A stretch of 64,000 bases of DNA from Siderastrea siderea (GCA_964030785.1 OZ034971.1:34749804-34813803), one strand, 5' to 3'; counted from the stretch's first letter, positions 35,209 to 47,500 are shown. The notes: generated from the sequence alone by a model not told the origin. Numbers and translations: made by a program.

Positions 35209-35851
35209 TAATTCTTAAAAAGGAAGGTTTTCAAACTCGTTTTGGAAGCGGCTACAGATTCAGAGTTCTTGATCGCATTATTCAATTTATTCCATAATGT
35301 AAGGGGTGCAACTGCAAAGGCTCTTTCTCAGTTATTCTCTCATTTGCGTTACTACTGCTGGGAAGATTATGAGAAATGGAATAATTTGGCAAATCTTGAC
35401 CAAATTCCGCTATGTCAACTAACCATGCGACAATAAGTCCCGTTTACGGTGCTGACGCTATGCTTTGTGTTGATTGGCTGGTTTCTCTTATCTGTTGTTT
35501 TTTTCCCTTGGATTTGATTAGCTCAGACAAATTGTCCTATTTTTCTTATATTAAACAGCTTGTGCATTTTAACGGAAAGTCCTTATTGAAACTATCCAAA
35601 ATTAATCCTTTATTGGACAGTTTTCAGAAATTAAACGATAACAGTTGCGCTGACAATATTGGATTAACTGACCATCTATATAACTAGCAGACCATAATGG
35701 CAGCAGTTATGTTCAGTATTTCCTCTTTGCCCAGCCTTCGGCTCCTGTCGGTAATAACAGAATTTCCGCAAATTGCAGCGGTCATTTCCAAACGGCTACT
35801 CTGAAAACATTCGAACAAGCACACCTTAAAAGCCTTTCGAGAAAGTTATAA

Positions 35852-36020
35852 TATAGTATAGTGTGGTATGGTATGGTATGGTATGGTATGGTATGGTTTG
35901 GTCTGGTCTGGTCTGGTCTGGTCTGGTATGGTATGGTACGGTATGGCATGGTATGGTATGGTATGGTATGGTATGTTATAGTATAGTATACTATAGTATA
36001 GTAAAGTATAGTATAGTATA
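35852..36020. repeat. (GGTAT)n pentanucleotide tract
   Basis: ATGGT units with GTCTG variants, grading into ATAGT units at both ends. Confidence 0.95.
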
Positions 36021-36353
36021 AAAACCGTCAACATAAAGTGAAGACGATCGACAACTTCCAGCGTTACCAGCTAAATGACATAAAATAAACCATCATTTTC
36101 AAATCTGCTAATACTCTTTTTTTGACCTGTTTTTATTGTTTTTAGATTTAATTTTATATGTTATATAGCACTCTTAGATTGCTCAAGCTTTCTAGGGCCA
36201 TCTCTTACTATAGAATTTGCAAACGTTTAAGGAAATGTAAATTTTTTGCGCAAACATTATCAGGTTACAAGGTTTAATTAAGAACGTAAACTGTAAGCGC
36301 CTTCAAAACTTTCCAAGCGATGCAAAGGGATCCAAACTTGGCCTGTGTAACCG

Positions 36354-36402
36354 AGGATGATGATGATGATGATGAGGATGATGATGGTGATGATGATGAT
36401 GC

Positions 36403-36450
<48 letters not shown>
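36354..36450. repeat. (GAT)n microsatellite
   Basis: About 30 GAT units; poly-Asp, poly-His and poly-Ser frames across it are artefacts. Confidence 0.95.
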
Positions 36451-36451
<1 letters not shown>

Positions 36452-36645
36452 GCAAGTGCAAACAACGGAATCCAAATGCTTTATCTTTGCGCTTACGATT
36501 GAATTTCAAAGAGTTTAAATGGAAGAGGAGGTTAGTTTCCATGCTGCAGATGAAATTATAGACGTCTGGACCGACATTTGAGAAGAAAGGAGCCAAATTA
36601 TGGCGTCATTGCCTTGAAATTTGAAAACAGTTGGGGGTTAAATAC

Positions 36646-36672
36646 AAGTTTGTGATAACTTATCACAAACTT
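36646..36672. repeat. Perfect 27-bp palindrome
   Basis: Two 13-base arms (AAGTTTGTGATAA and its inverse) around a single central C, located 145 bp past the donor of the TRPC exon at 36818. Confidence 0.9.
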
Positions 36673-36817
36673 AACTTTGACGGAAAAAAGGGCATTTAGG
36701 AATTGATATTGAGATTGCCATCTTGGATCATCTGTATTTTTAGTAGACTCCCAGCAAAACCTCTGATATCAACATCACAAACACACCGTGTCGCATAGCA
36801 TAAACGAATCAACTTAC

Positions 36818-36942
36818 CTTACAAGGACAGCACATCCCAAGCAAATAAAAGCTGCTCAGAGGAGAGGGGAGTGTATTCCTTTGTCGATCCATTCCAGCCA
36901 CATCCTGGTTCTTGAAAACTTCCACTCCACGTCAGCATCTTG
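36818..36942 (-). pseudogene. TRPC-B(?) post-S6 (TRP-box) exon, frameshifted
   Basis: This is a second copy of the exon at 20850-20996: TTTACAG acceptor, DADVEWKFSRTRMWLEWIDK, AAG|GTAAGT donor. After IDKG the frame shifts to a TGA; adding back one base would restore a TRPC-like NTLPSPLSSFYLL continuation, so a single-base deletion is likely. It is the nearest matching exon downstream of the TRPC-B pore exon (51901-52099). Removing the two large transposons between them would leave an intron of about 2 kb. Membership of TRPC-B is inferred from position and strand. Confidence 0.7.
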
Positions 36943-37152
36943 CTGTAAAAAGTTTCAAATTATCGCCAAAAATGATCCACAGTTTTATCTATTCTTTGTT
37001 GGCATGAGCCTCGTTTCTTATCATTTAACGAGCATAAAATAACGTCAGCAAAACAAAAAGACTTCACACATTTTCACCACAAGTACCTATAACCACATAT
37101 TGTCCACTTAAACAGTAGAACCATCTCCCTTCGTTAACAATGTTTGATTCTA

Positions 37153-37352
37153 TCAACCAATCAATCCATCAACCAACCAACCAACCAACCAACCAGCCAG
37201 CCAGCCAGGCAGTCAGTCAGTCAGCGAACCAACCAACCATCCAACCAACCAACCAACCAACCAACCAACCAACCAACCAACCATCCAACCAACCATCCAA
37301 CCAGTCAGTCAGTCATTCAGACAATCAATCAATCCATTACTCAATCAATCAG

Positions 37353-37420
<68 letters not shown>

Positions 37421-37425
37421 CCAAT
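37153..37425. repeat. (CAAC)n-(CAAT)n microsatellite
   Basis: CAAC units with CAGT islands pass into CAAT units. Poly-Asn/Gln/Pro frames here are artefacts. Confidence 0.95.
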
Positions 37426-38422
37426 TTCAATATCGACCGATCGATCTATCTTTATTGCTTGCCCTTATTATTTTTTTTACATCCAAGTTCCTCTGTGGAG
37501 GATAGGAAAGCGCTCTTCTTTGTTATTCAAATTGTAAGGCAAAGGACATAATTACAAGTTTTTTTTCCAGCATTAAGGGATGTCAGAGCGGTGTCTTATC
37601 TTGAGTTCAGAGTGAGTGCAATTTGGAATAAATGCGACCTGTAAGCGCACATTTTCAAAGAGTACAAACTGTGCTTGGAGCACGTCTAACATATTTGGTT
37701 AGATTTTGAAGCCCTCGAATACCTTGGTAGACTTTCATTACTTTTTTGGGTTTAAAGGTCCCTTAGCTGAGAATAACATTTTATTTCATTTCCCCAGTTT
37801 CATGAAAATTCTACTTACAGCCAATCTGAAAAAGAGCATTTTTGGGAGTACATGACGAAAACTAGTGAGGAACTTGCGATTAATTCACACAAGGAGAACG
37901 TAAATATAAGAGGGCAGCCTTATTCCAATAACTATTTCTCTTGCCATTTAGCCTGTAGAACAGGCGTATTTTTCGAGGGGAGGGGGGAGCTAGCCCGGAA
38001 TATCTCTTGGAAGGAAATAAAGTAAAAGAGAGTTATTTGTGGATTACTGGCGCACTGGCGTCTACATTTTATGTGCGAGGATATAATTTTGACCGCACTT
38101 GTGGACGTCAATACAATTAAAGGCAATCTGAAAGCTCGGCTAATGAAAAAGTAAAAAGTTGAGTGATACTCATCAACTTTTTATGCCCACGCAAGCTACT
38201 AACACGTCGACTCTAATTTTATTTACTCACTTAAAACCGATTGAATTTACGTCCGTGAACGCGACAGTGACGGATCCACTTTTAAACAAAGGCCAAGGGA
38301 GAGGGAAGTAGTCGTTCAGCCCTTAGGTATCGCGAATCGAAGATGGCTGCCCCTTTCCATCATCAACCCTTACCCGACAAGAAAAGCACATCGTAAAATG
38401 TATCTAGTAATTTAACTGATAA
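37426..38422. other. Intron or intergenic sequence, no gene seen
   Basis: No recognisable coding or repeat feature. ATAA at 38419-38422 is the left target duplication of the adjacent long-TIR element. Confidence 0.45.
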
Positions 38423-40355
38423 GAGCGACTTTCAGTAAACATCGAGCATTCGGCGGCAGAAGTTGAAAAATCGATTTCTTTCATATTTTGCGCATAAATG
38501 GGTATTGGTAAAACTAGAAACCTGATGTGGTTCGTTTTCCCCAGAAACGCTTTATTTTCGAAAAACAAAACGAGGAGATCGATTCTCGGGTTCAGGAGGT
38601 GAAAATCACGGGAAATTAATCTTGAAAATTAGTACTATAAACTTGCATCGCGCTGGTAAACTAAAGCGCGGAGAAAAAGATGGACACTTCTTTTTAACAG
38701 AACAAGTGTTTTTCATTAACTAGACAGTTACAAAACAGCAGTAGCGAAATTTAATAAGCACAAACCATTCCAAACTAAAAGGTAGATTCTGATGTTCACG
38801 TAGAAACTGATTTGGAACCTAACTTCTGTGAAATAATTTATCATGTGCCATAACCCCAAATGGTCTCAATCCTCGTTCAATAGACAGTAGAAACATCGAA
38901 CAAAACTATACCTTGAAAATGGCTTGGGTTATCCATGCTGCTGCCTTTGAGAAAACTTCGAACACAACGAATATTAACAAATGGGGCTTAATGAAGTTCA
39001 ACTTAGCCGCATCCCGAAATACACCAAAATTTCCGTGTTCTTCGTTGTTGCTTGATGCTTGATGATGGCTTCAAACTAAAATGTTCGATGTTTGATGTCA
39101 AAAAAGGCAGAGGGAAAAGAAAAAAATGAACGATACTGGTGTGATGAAATAAATGTAAAGAAGATCCTCGCAGTTATTAACGCAACTTGTGCAGTTGCGA
39201 AAAGAAAGCCTGAAAAAATCAGGCTTGCCGGGATTCGAACACTGACCTCTGCGATACCGGTGCAGCGCTCTAACCAATTGAGCTAACAAGCCAGCTGGGA
39301 GCTGGTCATTAAATTGGTTCGTAATATACCCGGGAAAGATGAAGATGAAATTATGAATATATGAAATTCATATATTTGAACTGCGGAATGAAGAAATAAA
39401 TGTAAAGAAGATCCCCGCAGTTATATAACGCAACTTATGCAGTTGCCAAAAGAAAGCCTGGTGTGATCATTGCGAGCTCTCTGTGCAAACCGCGACAGAA
39501 CGTGACATCTAAAATGCTACACCTGTGACATCATATATCCATATTTGGTTAAACAATGTAGTCACGGTATTTGGTAACGCAATACAAACAAATGTACAAC
39601 GAAAATGTGCACGCGAGGGAACAGAAATTTGGAAACTTGAAAATCGCCCATTTCTTCCTTTTTTTGGAACCCAAAAGAATGTTAACGCTGGAAATTAACA
39701 AGAATGAAGTAGAGGGAACCCGTTTGGTTAAAGAAGCAAATTTCCCCGTGTTTTTGTGTACGGCAATATTCAACTTCACTAAGCCCCATTTTTTAAAACT
39801 TTGCTGAGTTCGAAGTGGTCCCAAACAAAATAGCATGGATAACCCAAGCCAGTTTCAAGGTATGGTTTATTTCAATGTTGGTGCTGTCTATTGAATGAGG
39901 ATTGAGACCATTTAGAATTATGGCACATGTTAAATTATTTCACAGAAGTTAGGTTCCAAATCATTTTCTACGTGATCATCGAAACCTGTCCTTTAATTTG
40001 GAATTGTTTGTGTTCAGTAAATTTCGCTACTGCTGTTTCACAACTGTCTAAATAATGAAAAAGACTTGTTCTGTCGATAGAAATTGCCTAACTTTTTCTT
40101 TGCGCTTTAGTTTACCAGGGCGATCCAAGTTTATAGTACTGATTTTCAAGATTAATTTCCTGTGATTTTCACCTCCAGAACCCGGGAATCGATTTCCTTG
40201 TTTTTTTCGAAAATAAAGCGCTTCTGGCGAAAACGAACCACATCAGGTTTCTAGCTTTACCAATACTTAATTGTATGCAAAATACGAAAGAAATCGATTT
40301 TGCAACTACTGCCACGATATTAAGATTTTGCTTGATTTTTTACTGAAAGTCGCTC
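38423..40355. mobile_element. Long-TIR DNA element, copy 2 (~1.6 kb plus nested SINE)
   Basis: The ends are GAGCGACTTTCAGTAAA and TTTTACTGAAAGTCGCTC, flanked by ATAA at 38419-38422 and 40356-40359. Arms of about 590 bp (38423 to ~39012 and ~39765 to 40355) are complementary. It is inverted relative to copy 1. The inner part shares LNKNEV-like and TTTGTGTACGGCAA blocks with copy 1 but encodes no recognised protein. A SINE (39146-39457) splits the centre; without it the length matches copy 1 without its MITE. Confidence 0.8.
39146..39457 (-). mobile_element. tRNA-derived SINE, partly dimeric
   Basis: On the minus strand the head GGCTTGTTAGCTCAATTGGT (39292 leftward) has acceptor-stem ends GGCTTGT and GCAAGCC, a good D-arm and a B box GTTCGAATCCC, then the body CAGGCTTTCTTTTCGCAACT continuing to ATCTTCTTTACATTTATTTC. 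A second 3' body lies at 39395-39457, so the insert is a truncated dimer. CTGGTGTGAT at 39136-39145 and 39458-39467 is the target duplication. The T-arm is mispaired, so it is a SINE, not a working tRNA. Confidence 0.85.
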
Positions 40356-40682
40356 ATAAGTTGTAAAAGGGGACGTTTCAATGTTTTTTGTGTTCATTTA
40401 AGAAGCTAAAATACACATTGGAGTCAAATAATACCCCAGAATAATGTTCTCCCCTTGTGTCTTCGAGAAACTGCTGGAAACTGATTATGATTCTTGCTGC
40501 TATGAGAAAATCACTCGATATCTTCCTTTTGATGCGCAAGAAGCATTTTGTGTGCAACAAAAGATACTTAGTTTTAATTTTAGCACCCTTTTACCCAAAA
40601 ACTTAAAAATTCGTATGGTTGCATTACGTTACAGTAAAAAGTTGCATTACAGTTACATTACTTCACATTATAGCAGGTTACT

Positions 40683-40918
40683 TACCGTGGCCGAGGGTGG
40701 CCATCGAAACTGAAAAGTCAAAACCAAAAGTCGATCTTAAAAGTGAAAAGTCAAAATCAAAAATCAAATGTAAATGTAGGAAATAAAAAGTCGATTTAAA
40801 AAGTCAATTCGCAAATTGAAAAGTCGAAATCAAATGTCCATTTCTGAAGCACGAAAATCGAGTTGCGAAATCTCACTTCTCACTTTCGACTTTCGACTTT
40901 GACCACTCCCCTACCCCC
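40683..40918. repeat. Left terminal inverted repeat
   Basis: This is similar to the reverse complement of 51625-51850, with small indels. The outer part is built of AAAAGTCAAA, AAAAGTCGAT and AAGTCGAAAT variants (about eight). The inner part shares TTTCTGAAGCACGAAAATC and TCACTTCTCACTTTCGACTT, and ends in a C-rich run. The subrepeats could be transposase binding sites. Confidence 0.85.
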
Positions 40919-41014
40919 CTCCCCTATCAATTCGGAAGGCTTGGTAGCCTCGTCCAGCAGATTTCGCAACCAAGCCTCGCAAGGCGCACATGGAACAGGT
41001 AACTCGTTTTTGCC

Positions 41015-44000
41015 ATGGACAAGATCTGGGCGAAGCTTCAAAAGTCCCTTGTCCAAAAGGACATCAAAGAATTGTTTGAAGTAAATAAGGTGAGGCACAC
41101 TTTAATTAATATATTCAGTATTTACAGGATTTTCAAAAAAAGTGTATGGTTCAACCATCATAATGGCTGGCCAGCTGGTAAAAGTCATTCATTATTCAGT
41201 AAATGTTTCCGCTCAATTACAGAAAGGTTCATTGTGTATTCATTACAATTGGGCGTTGGAGCTTGTTTGGTCTGGCAGAAAACGAAAATAAATCACGAAA
41301 GGTGTAGAATGTTAAGGACCTTGGCGAGTTTAAGTAGAATGCGCTCCGGCACCTTGGGTAGGGGGATGCACCAATGCCGCGGAGCAAGAAAATTTTAATG
41401 ACCCCCTCCCATTCCAAAACAAATTAGAGCCCAAAAAAAACCCCAAAAACTAAAAAAAAAATGTATTTTAACAAAGCGATTTAGTCTAAAAGGTGGGTTT
41501 GTTTTGGCATTATTGTTTTCTTTAATGCAATTTATTGTTTCAAAATTTTACTGATTGCATTATTTGTAAAAAGAATCAGGAATAAGATTGTTCCACTTTT
41601 TAAAAATTAATCCAACAGATATCCCAAGATGCTTTTATTAACATGGAAATAGGGGATCTGGAAGTGCTTGGGATAAAATATTACTCTGATAGGAAGCGCA
41701 TAATGGGTAAGATTTCAGAGTTTTTAAAATATTATTCAATTATGTTTATTGTTTCTCTTATATAAATGACTTTGTAAATAGCAATCTTGCGTGTTTAGCC
41801 CTTTTTGTTTTTTCTGTTAGTTGTTTTATACCATTATTTTGTCTAGGTTTCAAAAAATGTTTTATGGGAGTTGCCCCCCTCCCCCCCCCCCCTCCAATAC
41901 GGTTGGTACCCTTATTTAGCCTGTGAATGGTTGTTTGTAATTTTATGCATTTGTCTGTAGATGCCCAAAGGACACTGAAGGGTAGATCAGGAAAAGGTTA
42001 TACATTAATTTCATAGACAAATTTTTCAAACGAGGGGGGGGGGCGGGGAAATCCTCAATAAGTGTCATTGTTAAAAGCAATGTAATAAAAACTTTTAATG
42101 ATTTATACATTTTTTGGTACACTTCTCTGATAAGCCAGTGTTAACTTAAATTAATTCATTAGTTCAATGAAAATATGAAAGCAACCAGTTATTTTTGCTG
42201 TTGTTCAAATCTGTTAGGGGGGAGGCATATAGACATGATGGATTGGTGTGGGGGTGGATTTGCATGAGTAGCAATAATAAATGCTACTCAGCTTTTCTTA
42301 AAATTTATGTTGTGTCCCTTATTGTAGGTTACCGGACTGACATTGGTGACCTTGAGGCATGTAAGTGCTCATAAAAAATTAATTCTCTAGTGAAAACATA
42401 ACATGAAACCCATGAAACCAGAAATTATAAGCTTTAAGATGACCTGACTGCAATTCACACATGTAGATTCAGAACTGCAATTTTAAGACCTGCCTTTTTT
42501 GCCCTCCCTTTTAGAACTGGGCACATATAAAACCTATTTTGTTACTATTTGTTTGCTGTTTTGAACTATGTGTTTGCTATGCATATCTCGACTGTTTATT
42601 ATTGGCTTTTGTTCTTATTTTGATTAATCACTACTGACCCTCTTAAAGGCCCTGACCTCTAGATTTCTGTTATTTTAACGATTATTATTATTTTTTTACA
42701 GCATGGAGAGCAGTTGAGGAATGGCGAAAAAAGAACGCCCCTTTCCAGGGTGGCTCAGCAAAGAGAAAAAATGTAATCCCAGAATGAGCGACCTGCACCA
42801 TCAATGCTGTTCAATATTAACAAGAAATACTGGTGATTGTTGAAATCATCATTATCCATATTAAAACAGCTGGTACTAATTAAGTTGGTTGCCATATACA
42901 TTTCAGGAATTCCATGTTACAAAAATGTGCTTTAGCCGACAGAAGCAGCTGACTGCTGTAAAAGGAGAGATTCCCCAAATGGTAATTGAAAAAGGTCTTT
43001 TTTAACTGTTGTCATTTTAGTTGTCTTTACACCAGGTTTATTGTTCTATTAGCTGTTATTAATAATGATATTGTTATAAAATTATTCTAAGAAATGTATT
43101 GATATGTTAATTATGAAATAACATAACTATCACACTTTTGAACCTGACACCACCAACACTATTATCACACCACGTGACTAATATTTGCTAACAACAAGGC
43201 CACCACATATTAATAAACATTTTTCATTAAAAATGGAAGTAACATCATATTCAATTTGAAGGTTTCATCCGTTGCCACATTATCTGAGGTAAAGCTGGCC
43301 TGTTGGAACCAATTTGAAGACCGCCAAGACACGTTTCTACCTGCCGGCCTCAACATCAGCATCACAGATAATTCAAAAAGGAAAACCATAGCCCTCATTA
43401 AAAATGATGCCCAGTTGATAAAAGCCCAATGCATTGGGTATCTCTGTCAAGAAATGGTAAGTTACCGGAACATAAAGGAGAATTTACTTGCATAAATGAT
43501 CATGTCAGAATTTAGTCTTGTGGCAGTAGTGCAGATACATAGACCTGAATTAAGTAAGTAGGCTATGTTTAATTAAATAATATTCTTATTAAATAGTTGA
43601 GATTACTTTTTATGTCTTTGAATGAACAAAGGACAAATTTATTATTTTAGACATATCCACCTCATACATTATGACATCTCTTGTATTCTCTGTAAAGCCA
43701 CAGAGGGAGTCGTCAGACAGTGATGACCTGTACAGTGCAACCGCTGGGTTCACCCAGGAGAAAAGCACCACTGAAGAAGACAAGTTCAAACAGCAAACAA
43801 ATGAGCAGCACAAATGTTGCTGCCACCATGCACCTGCTGTGCCTGCTGCTGTGCATCAGCATCACACTGATCCCTCCACACCCCTGTGGGACCAAGGTTG
43901 TTTCCTGCATGTCCCAAAGTATGCCCCGCTGAGAAAATCAGAGGGTGCTACTTCACGACAAGTTGTGTCTGTTGAGTCAAAGGGTGCTGACATGGAAAAT

Positions 44001-46715
44001 TCTGACAGCCATGTTGATGTGGGCAATGATATATTTCTCAAGAAACCAGGTAATTTATTTTATGGTGTCATTTATTAAGTATGTTGATTATAGTTAACCA
44101 TTATTTAATTGTACTGGTTGGTCTTGAAAAAGAATGTCATAGTGTTTGACTGGTGTGGTTACACATAGTATCATGCTGAAAACAGCAAATGTTTAACACA
44201 TTTTCTTCAATCTGTTGTGAACACTTCTTCCAATAATTTATGTATTACATTTATATATACCTGTAATTTTTGTAATTGCATTTTAAATGTTGCACCAATT
44301 ACAAAAATCATGGAATTTTAATTTGCTTTCATTGTAATTTCTGCTAGATCTTGCAAGTGTAGAGATTGAAGAAAAGGACCTGGAACTTCTCAGTGTTATT
44401 GGACAGGGTCAGTTTGGCCGTGTATACAAGGCCCTTTGGAAGGGTCTTCAAGTGGCAGTAAAGGAGATCGCTAAAGGCTATGGTGCCCCAGACCTCACTG
44501 AGGTTGACATCTGCAGGTAAGGAAATATTGCCCACATAATAATTCTGTGCCAGCCTAAGTTCCTAAATTTTCTTACCGTTTCCATTTTATAATGAGCGTA
44601 TATTTGACAGACACCTCATAATAATAATATAATATAATATAATATAATATAATAATATAATATAATATAATATAATATAATATATTATTAGTAAGCGCAC
44701 GCTACAAAGAAAAAAGAAGGGAACAAACGATTTTCATGGAAAATGTCATTTTGTAGGGTTTTCTTTTCCTGAAATTTATAGGCAAGAAAACAAGAACAAA
44801 GTTTGTACTTCATCTAAAACTGTCCTCTCCTCTTGGTTTCTTCCAAAACACAGTTTAATGATATCTTTTTTTAAGTGGTCCATCTTAGCTGTCCATATAG
44901 GAAATCTGGGTCCACTCAGGGAACCAATCAGAAAGCTCCTTGTCAGCACCAACTAGTTCAGCCATACAATAATAACTTAAATGTCACTTTCCTTACATGC
45001 CATCTTTTTTTTTTTTTCAGGCGCCTCAGACACCCAAATATTGTAATGCTGTTTGGTCACGTCATAACTGATAATGATATACTCATTGTTATGAGTTATA
45101 TCAAAGGTTGCAACCTGGCTGCTGCACTTGGTTTGGTGCAATCCAAAAATGCAAAGGTACGAAATATCATTTTCCACAATTTATGTTCACCTATTAACAG
45201 TTTTCAAAATGTGAAATAGGAAATGTAAGCGTTGTTGGAACTTGCTGACCACTGCTATTTGATTCTTGCAAATTATTGTAGGCCCTAGACGAAAAGTACA
45301 ATGGGTATGCGTTATATACAGCTGCACAAGGTATGGCCTACCTTCATGAAAAGGGGGTCATACATCAGGACCTCAAACCAGCCAACATTATGGTAAATAT
45401 GAAAAAATTTAGTTTAAAAAAACTACTTATGGAAGTTTTCATATTAAGGTCATGTATCACTCACAATCCCACCTAACACTAAAATTAGAGAAAGAAATTA
45501 GATACTTTCCCATTCAGTCCACCTGCAAAGTTGGTGAAGGTACTTAAAAACAGAATGATGTGTCTAACTTTCATATTAACTAATAAGTGCCCTTAAGTTT
45601 GTGCTACCCAAAATGTGTGATTTATCATGGTCTTTTTTTTACCATGGATACAATTATGGTTCAGACTGTTAATTTTGCACTAAGTCAGTGACACGGGTAT
45701 ACTCATAAAAGGCAATTTCAAGTTCTCCCGACAGGAGTCCAACACCTGTGATATTCCACTTACTATTACTAGTTCAGATGCTCTAACACTGAGCTATAGG
45801 AAACTAAATATGGGAGCTATAGGCTATTAAAATTGTTGCTACTTCCTTACTTGGGTTAGTCCTCATGACAACTTCAGCCAATTTAAGTGTGTCATTTTTA
45901 AATGGGCTATACTGGTGAACAAGGCCCTTCCTGTGGAAAACCTTATCAGCCTCATTCTCAAATATGCTTGTTTCCTAAAGTACTGTATACTACTTTTGGG
46001 ACCTATTCATGGAACCAAATAAAAATTTGCCAAACTAATATAATTATCAACCTTCAATCTGTAAATTCCAACTAGTTCATTGCTGTTAACCAACTCTACT
46101 GAGCCCGTCACTGGACATATCCCATTTCAAGCCTCTGTAGATGATGATAAACCTGTTGAACATGGTGCAGTAAAAATAGACTAAGGGTTGCAGAGTCTCG
46201 GGGCCTCACCCTCACTGAAAAATGTAATATACAGTATCCCCTACCAGAAAATGCATCCTCAAAGTACTTTGGAGTTAAAGGTTGCATTGCTTGTCAATTT
46301 CTTGTAATAGGTTGAAGAACCTTCTAATAAAGCAGTCATTTGCGACCTTGGAGTGGGAAAGGTCAAGGATACCATGACTATGGTGACAAGGGATGGAGCT
46401 AACGCAGGCACTCTTGCCTACCAACCTCTGGAGCAGCTGCTGGGTAAACCTCCAACGGCAAGTGTGGATGTGTACGCCTTTGCAGTTGTAGCCTTGGAGG
46501 TCTACTCACGGGCTCCAACCTGGGAAGGGCACACCTACCAAGAGGTAACAGACACCATCAGGAAGGGGAACTTTCCAGCAATCCCCCACGGCAAAGTACC
46601 TATGGATGTTGAAGCCATGGTTCAGAAATGCTTCCAGCCAGCCATGAATAGACCATCCTTCACTGAATTGTTACCATTGTTAAGGGACATGGTTGGTGAC
46701 ATTGATATATGGTGA
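41015..46715 (+). CDS. SAM-domain protein kinase carried by the transposon (11 exons)
   Basis: Exons: 41015-41080, 41619-41706, 42328-42360, 42702-42772, 42907-42981, 43262-43456, 43698-44049, 44348-44516, 45021-45156, 45282-45392, 46311-46715. All junctions are GT-AG and phases agree, giving 566 residues without a stop. Residues ~1-62 resemble a SAM domain (INMEIGDLEVLGIKYYSDRK). Residues ~63-293 are unknown, ending in a Ser/Glu- and His/Cys-rich linker. The kinase (~300-560) has GQGQFGRV, VAVKEI, RHPNIVMLFG, HQDLKPANIM (HRD as HQD), DLGVGK (DFG as DLG), GTLAYQPLEQL and SVDVYAFAVVALEVYS, ending NRPSF. Lys, catalytic Asp, Asn and metal-binding Asp are present, so activity is plausible. TKL-like is my best class. 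The start lies ~330 bp inside the left terminus. Exon 1 is the least certain. Confidence 0.82.
44619..44691. repeat. (AATAT)n microsatellite in kinase intron
   Basis: ATAATATAAT-type units in the intron following exon 8 of the kinase gene. Confidence 0.9.
45716..45812 (-). mobile_element. SINE (tRNA-type) fragment in kinase intron
   Basis: On the minus strand it reads TATAGCTCAGTGTTAGAGCA, CTGAACTAGTAAT and TTGGACTCCTGTCGGGAG, a tRNA-like head with a decayed B box. It is intronic and non-coding, and shows that the transposon has been resident long enough to collect a SINE or moved with it. Confidence 0.6.
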
Positions 46716-47500
46716 TAAGTAACTTTGAATTTTGGAGGCATAGTGAAAAAAAAAAGAAACTAGTCAGATTATTGTCTAGATGCCAGAAAAAAAGAAAAAT
46801 AGGCAAAAAAATCAACACATTTACTTTGAGTAGAACTGTGACATTAAAATTATTTTTATTTTATCTGTTGGTAGTAACAATGTTATAACAGTAACAATCA
46901 CTACCAATAATCACTTCATCTAGCCCCAGTGGGAAAATGAAAAAAATTAAAGAAAATTGTTGTGTTTTCCTTGGAAAATTTTTTTGTAGCATTTTTTCCA
47001 CCAAAGGTTGTCACTGGCCAAACCACTGTGCCAAAATAAAAGGCATTAGGGTACGTTTTTGCACCTTTTGGTTGTAGTAAAAAAGGATTCTTCCTGGAAG
47101 CCATTACAGTGCAACTAAGAAAGGTATCAACACTAGAATTATTTAATGTGCTTGAGAAAAAGAAAACCAATCAGATAATTACAGCATAAATAAAGCATGA
47201 GCCATTATAACCGTTATCATTATCAATTCTTGTGGTTCATTCCTCCAGGTGATTGTTCACAGCCAAATAAACATGTCAAAATTAATTAAGTGTTGACTTG
47301 CTTTCCTAAGTTGCACAGTAACCACACACATTATTCCAGAAAATATGTTACAGTTATTACCAAAATTCTTTGCATGAAACTTTGTGATATGTAATAGACT
47401 TAACACTAGCTGTCATGGCTTCAGCCATAATAATGTTTATGTTGCATGCATTGCAAATAAAGAATGACTTCTTTGAGAGTTGTCTAATTTGTATTTCAAA
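46716..47500. other. 3' ends of the two convergent transposon genes
   Basis: No coding. AATAAA-type signals occur on plus at about 47187 and 47456, and AATAAAA-type on minus near 46850-46860, so the two transcripts may overlap tail to tail. Confidence 0.5.

Noticed and set aside
36274..36596. Poly-His, poly-Ser, poly-Asp and poly-Ile frames
   Set aside because: All six frames of a GAT repeat are open; no independent coding evidence.
37140..37505. Asn/Gln/Pro-rich 121-residue frame
   Set aside because: Product of CAAC/CAAT repeats.
38987..39020. Reading the long-TIR element as a tandem pair of LINEs
   Set aside because: Arms are inverted, ends are shared and 4-bp target duplications are present, so a DNA-type element fits better.
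39218..39292. Possible tRNA gene on minus
   Set aside because: Acceptor and D arms look good, but the T-arm stem is mispaired, position 33 is not U and a SINE body with target duplications surrounds it.
39571..39807. 78-residue frame in the long-TIR element
   Set aside because: A similar frame exists in copy 1 but on the other strand and with indels; no domain; more likely terminal-repeat DNA.
41015..46715. Kinase as an ordinary host gene with unrelated repeats on either side
   Set aside because: Not fully excluded, but the matched inverted ends, the candidate target duplication, the transposase in the same interval and the lack of other sequence favour cargo.
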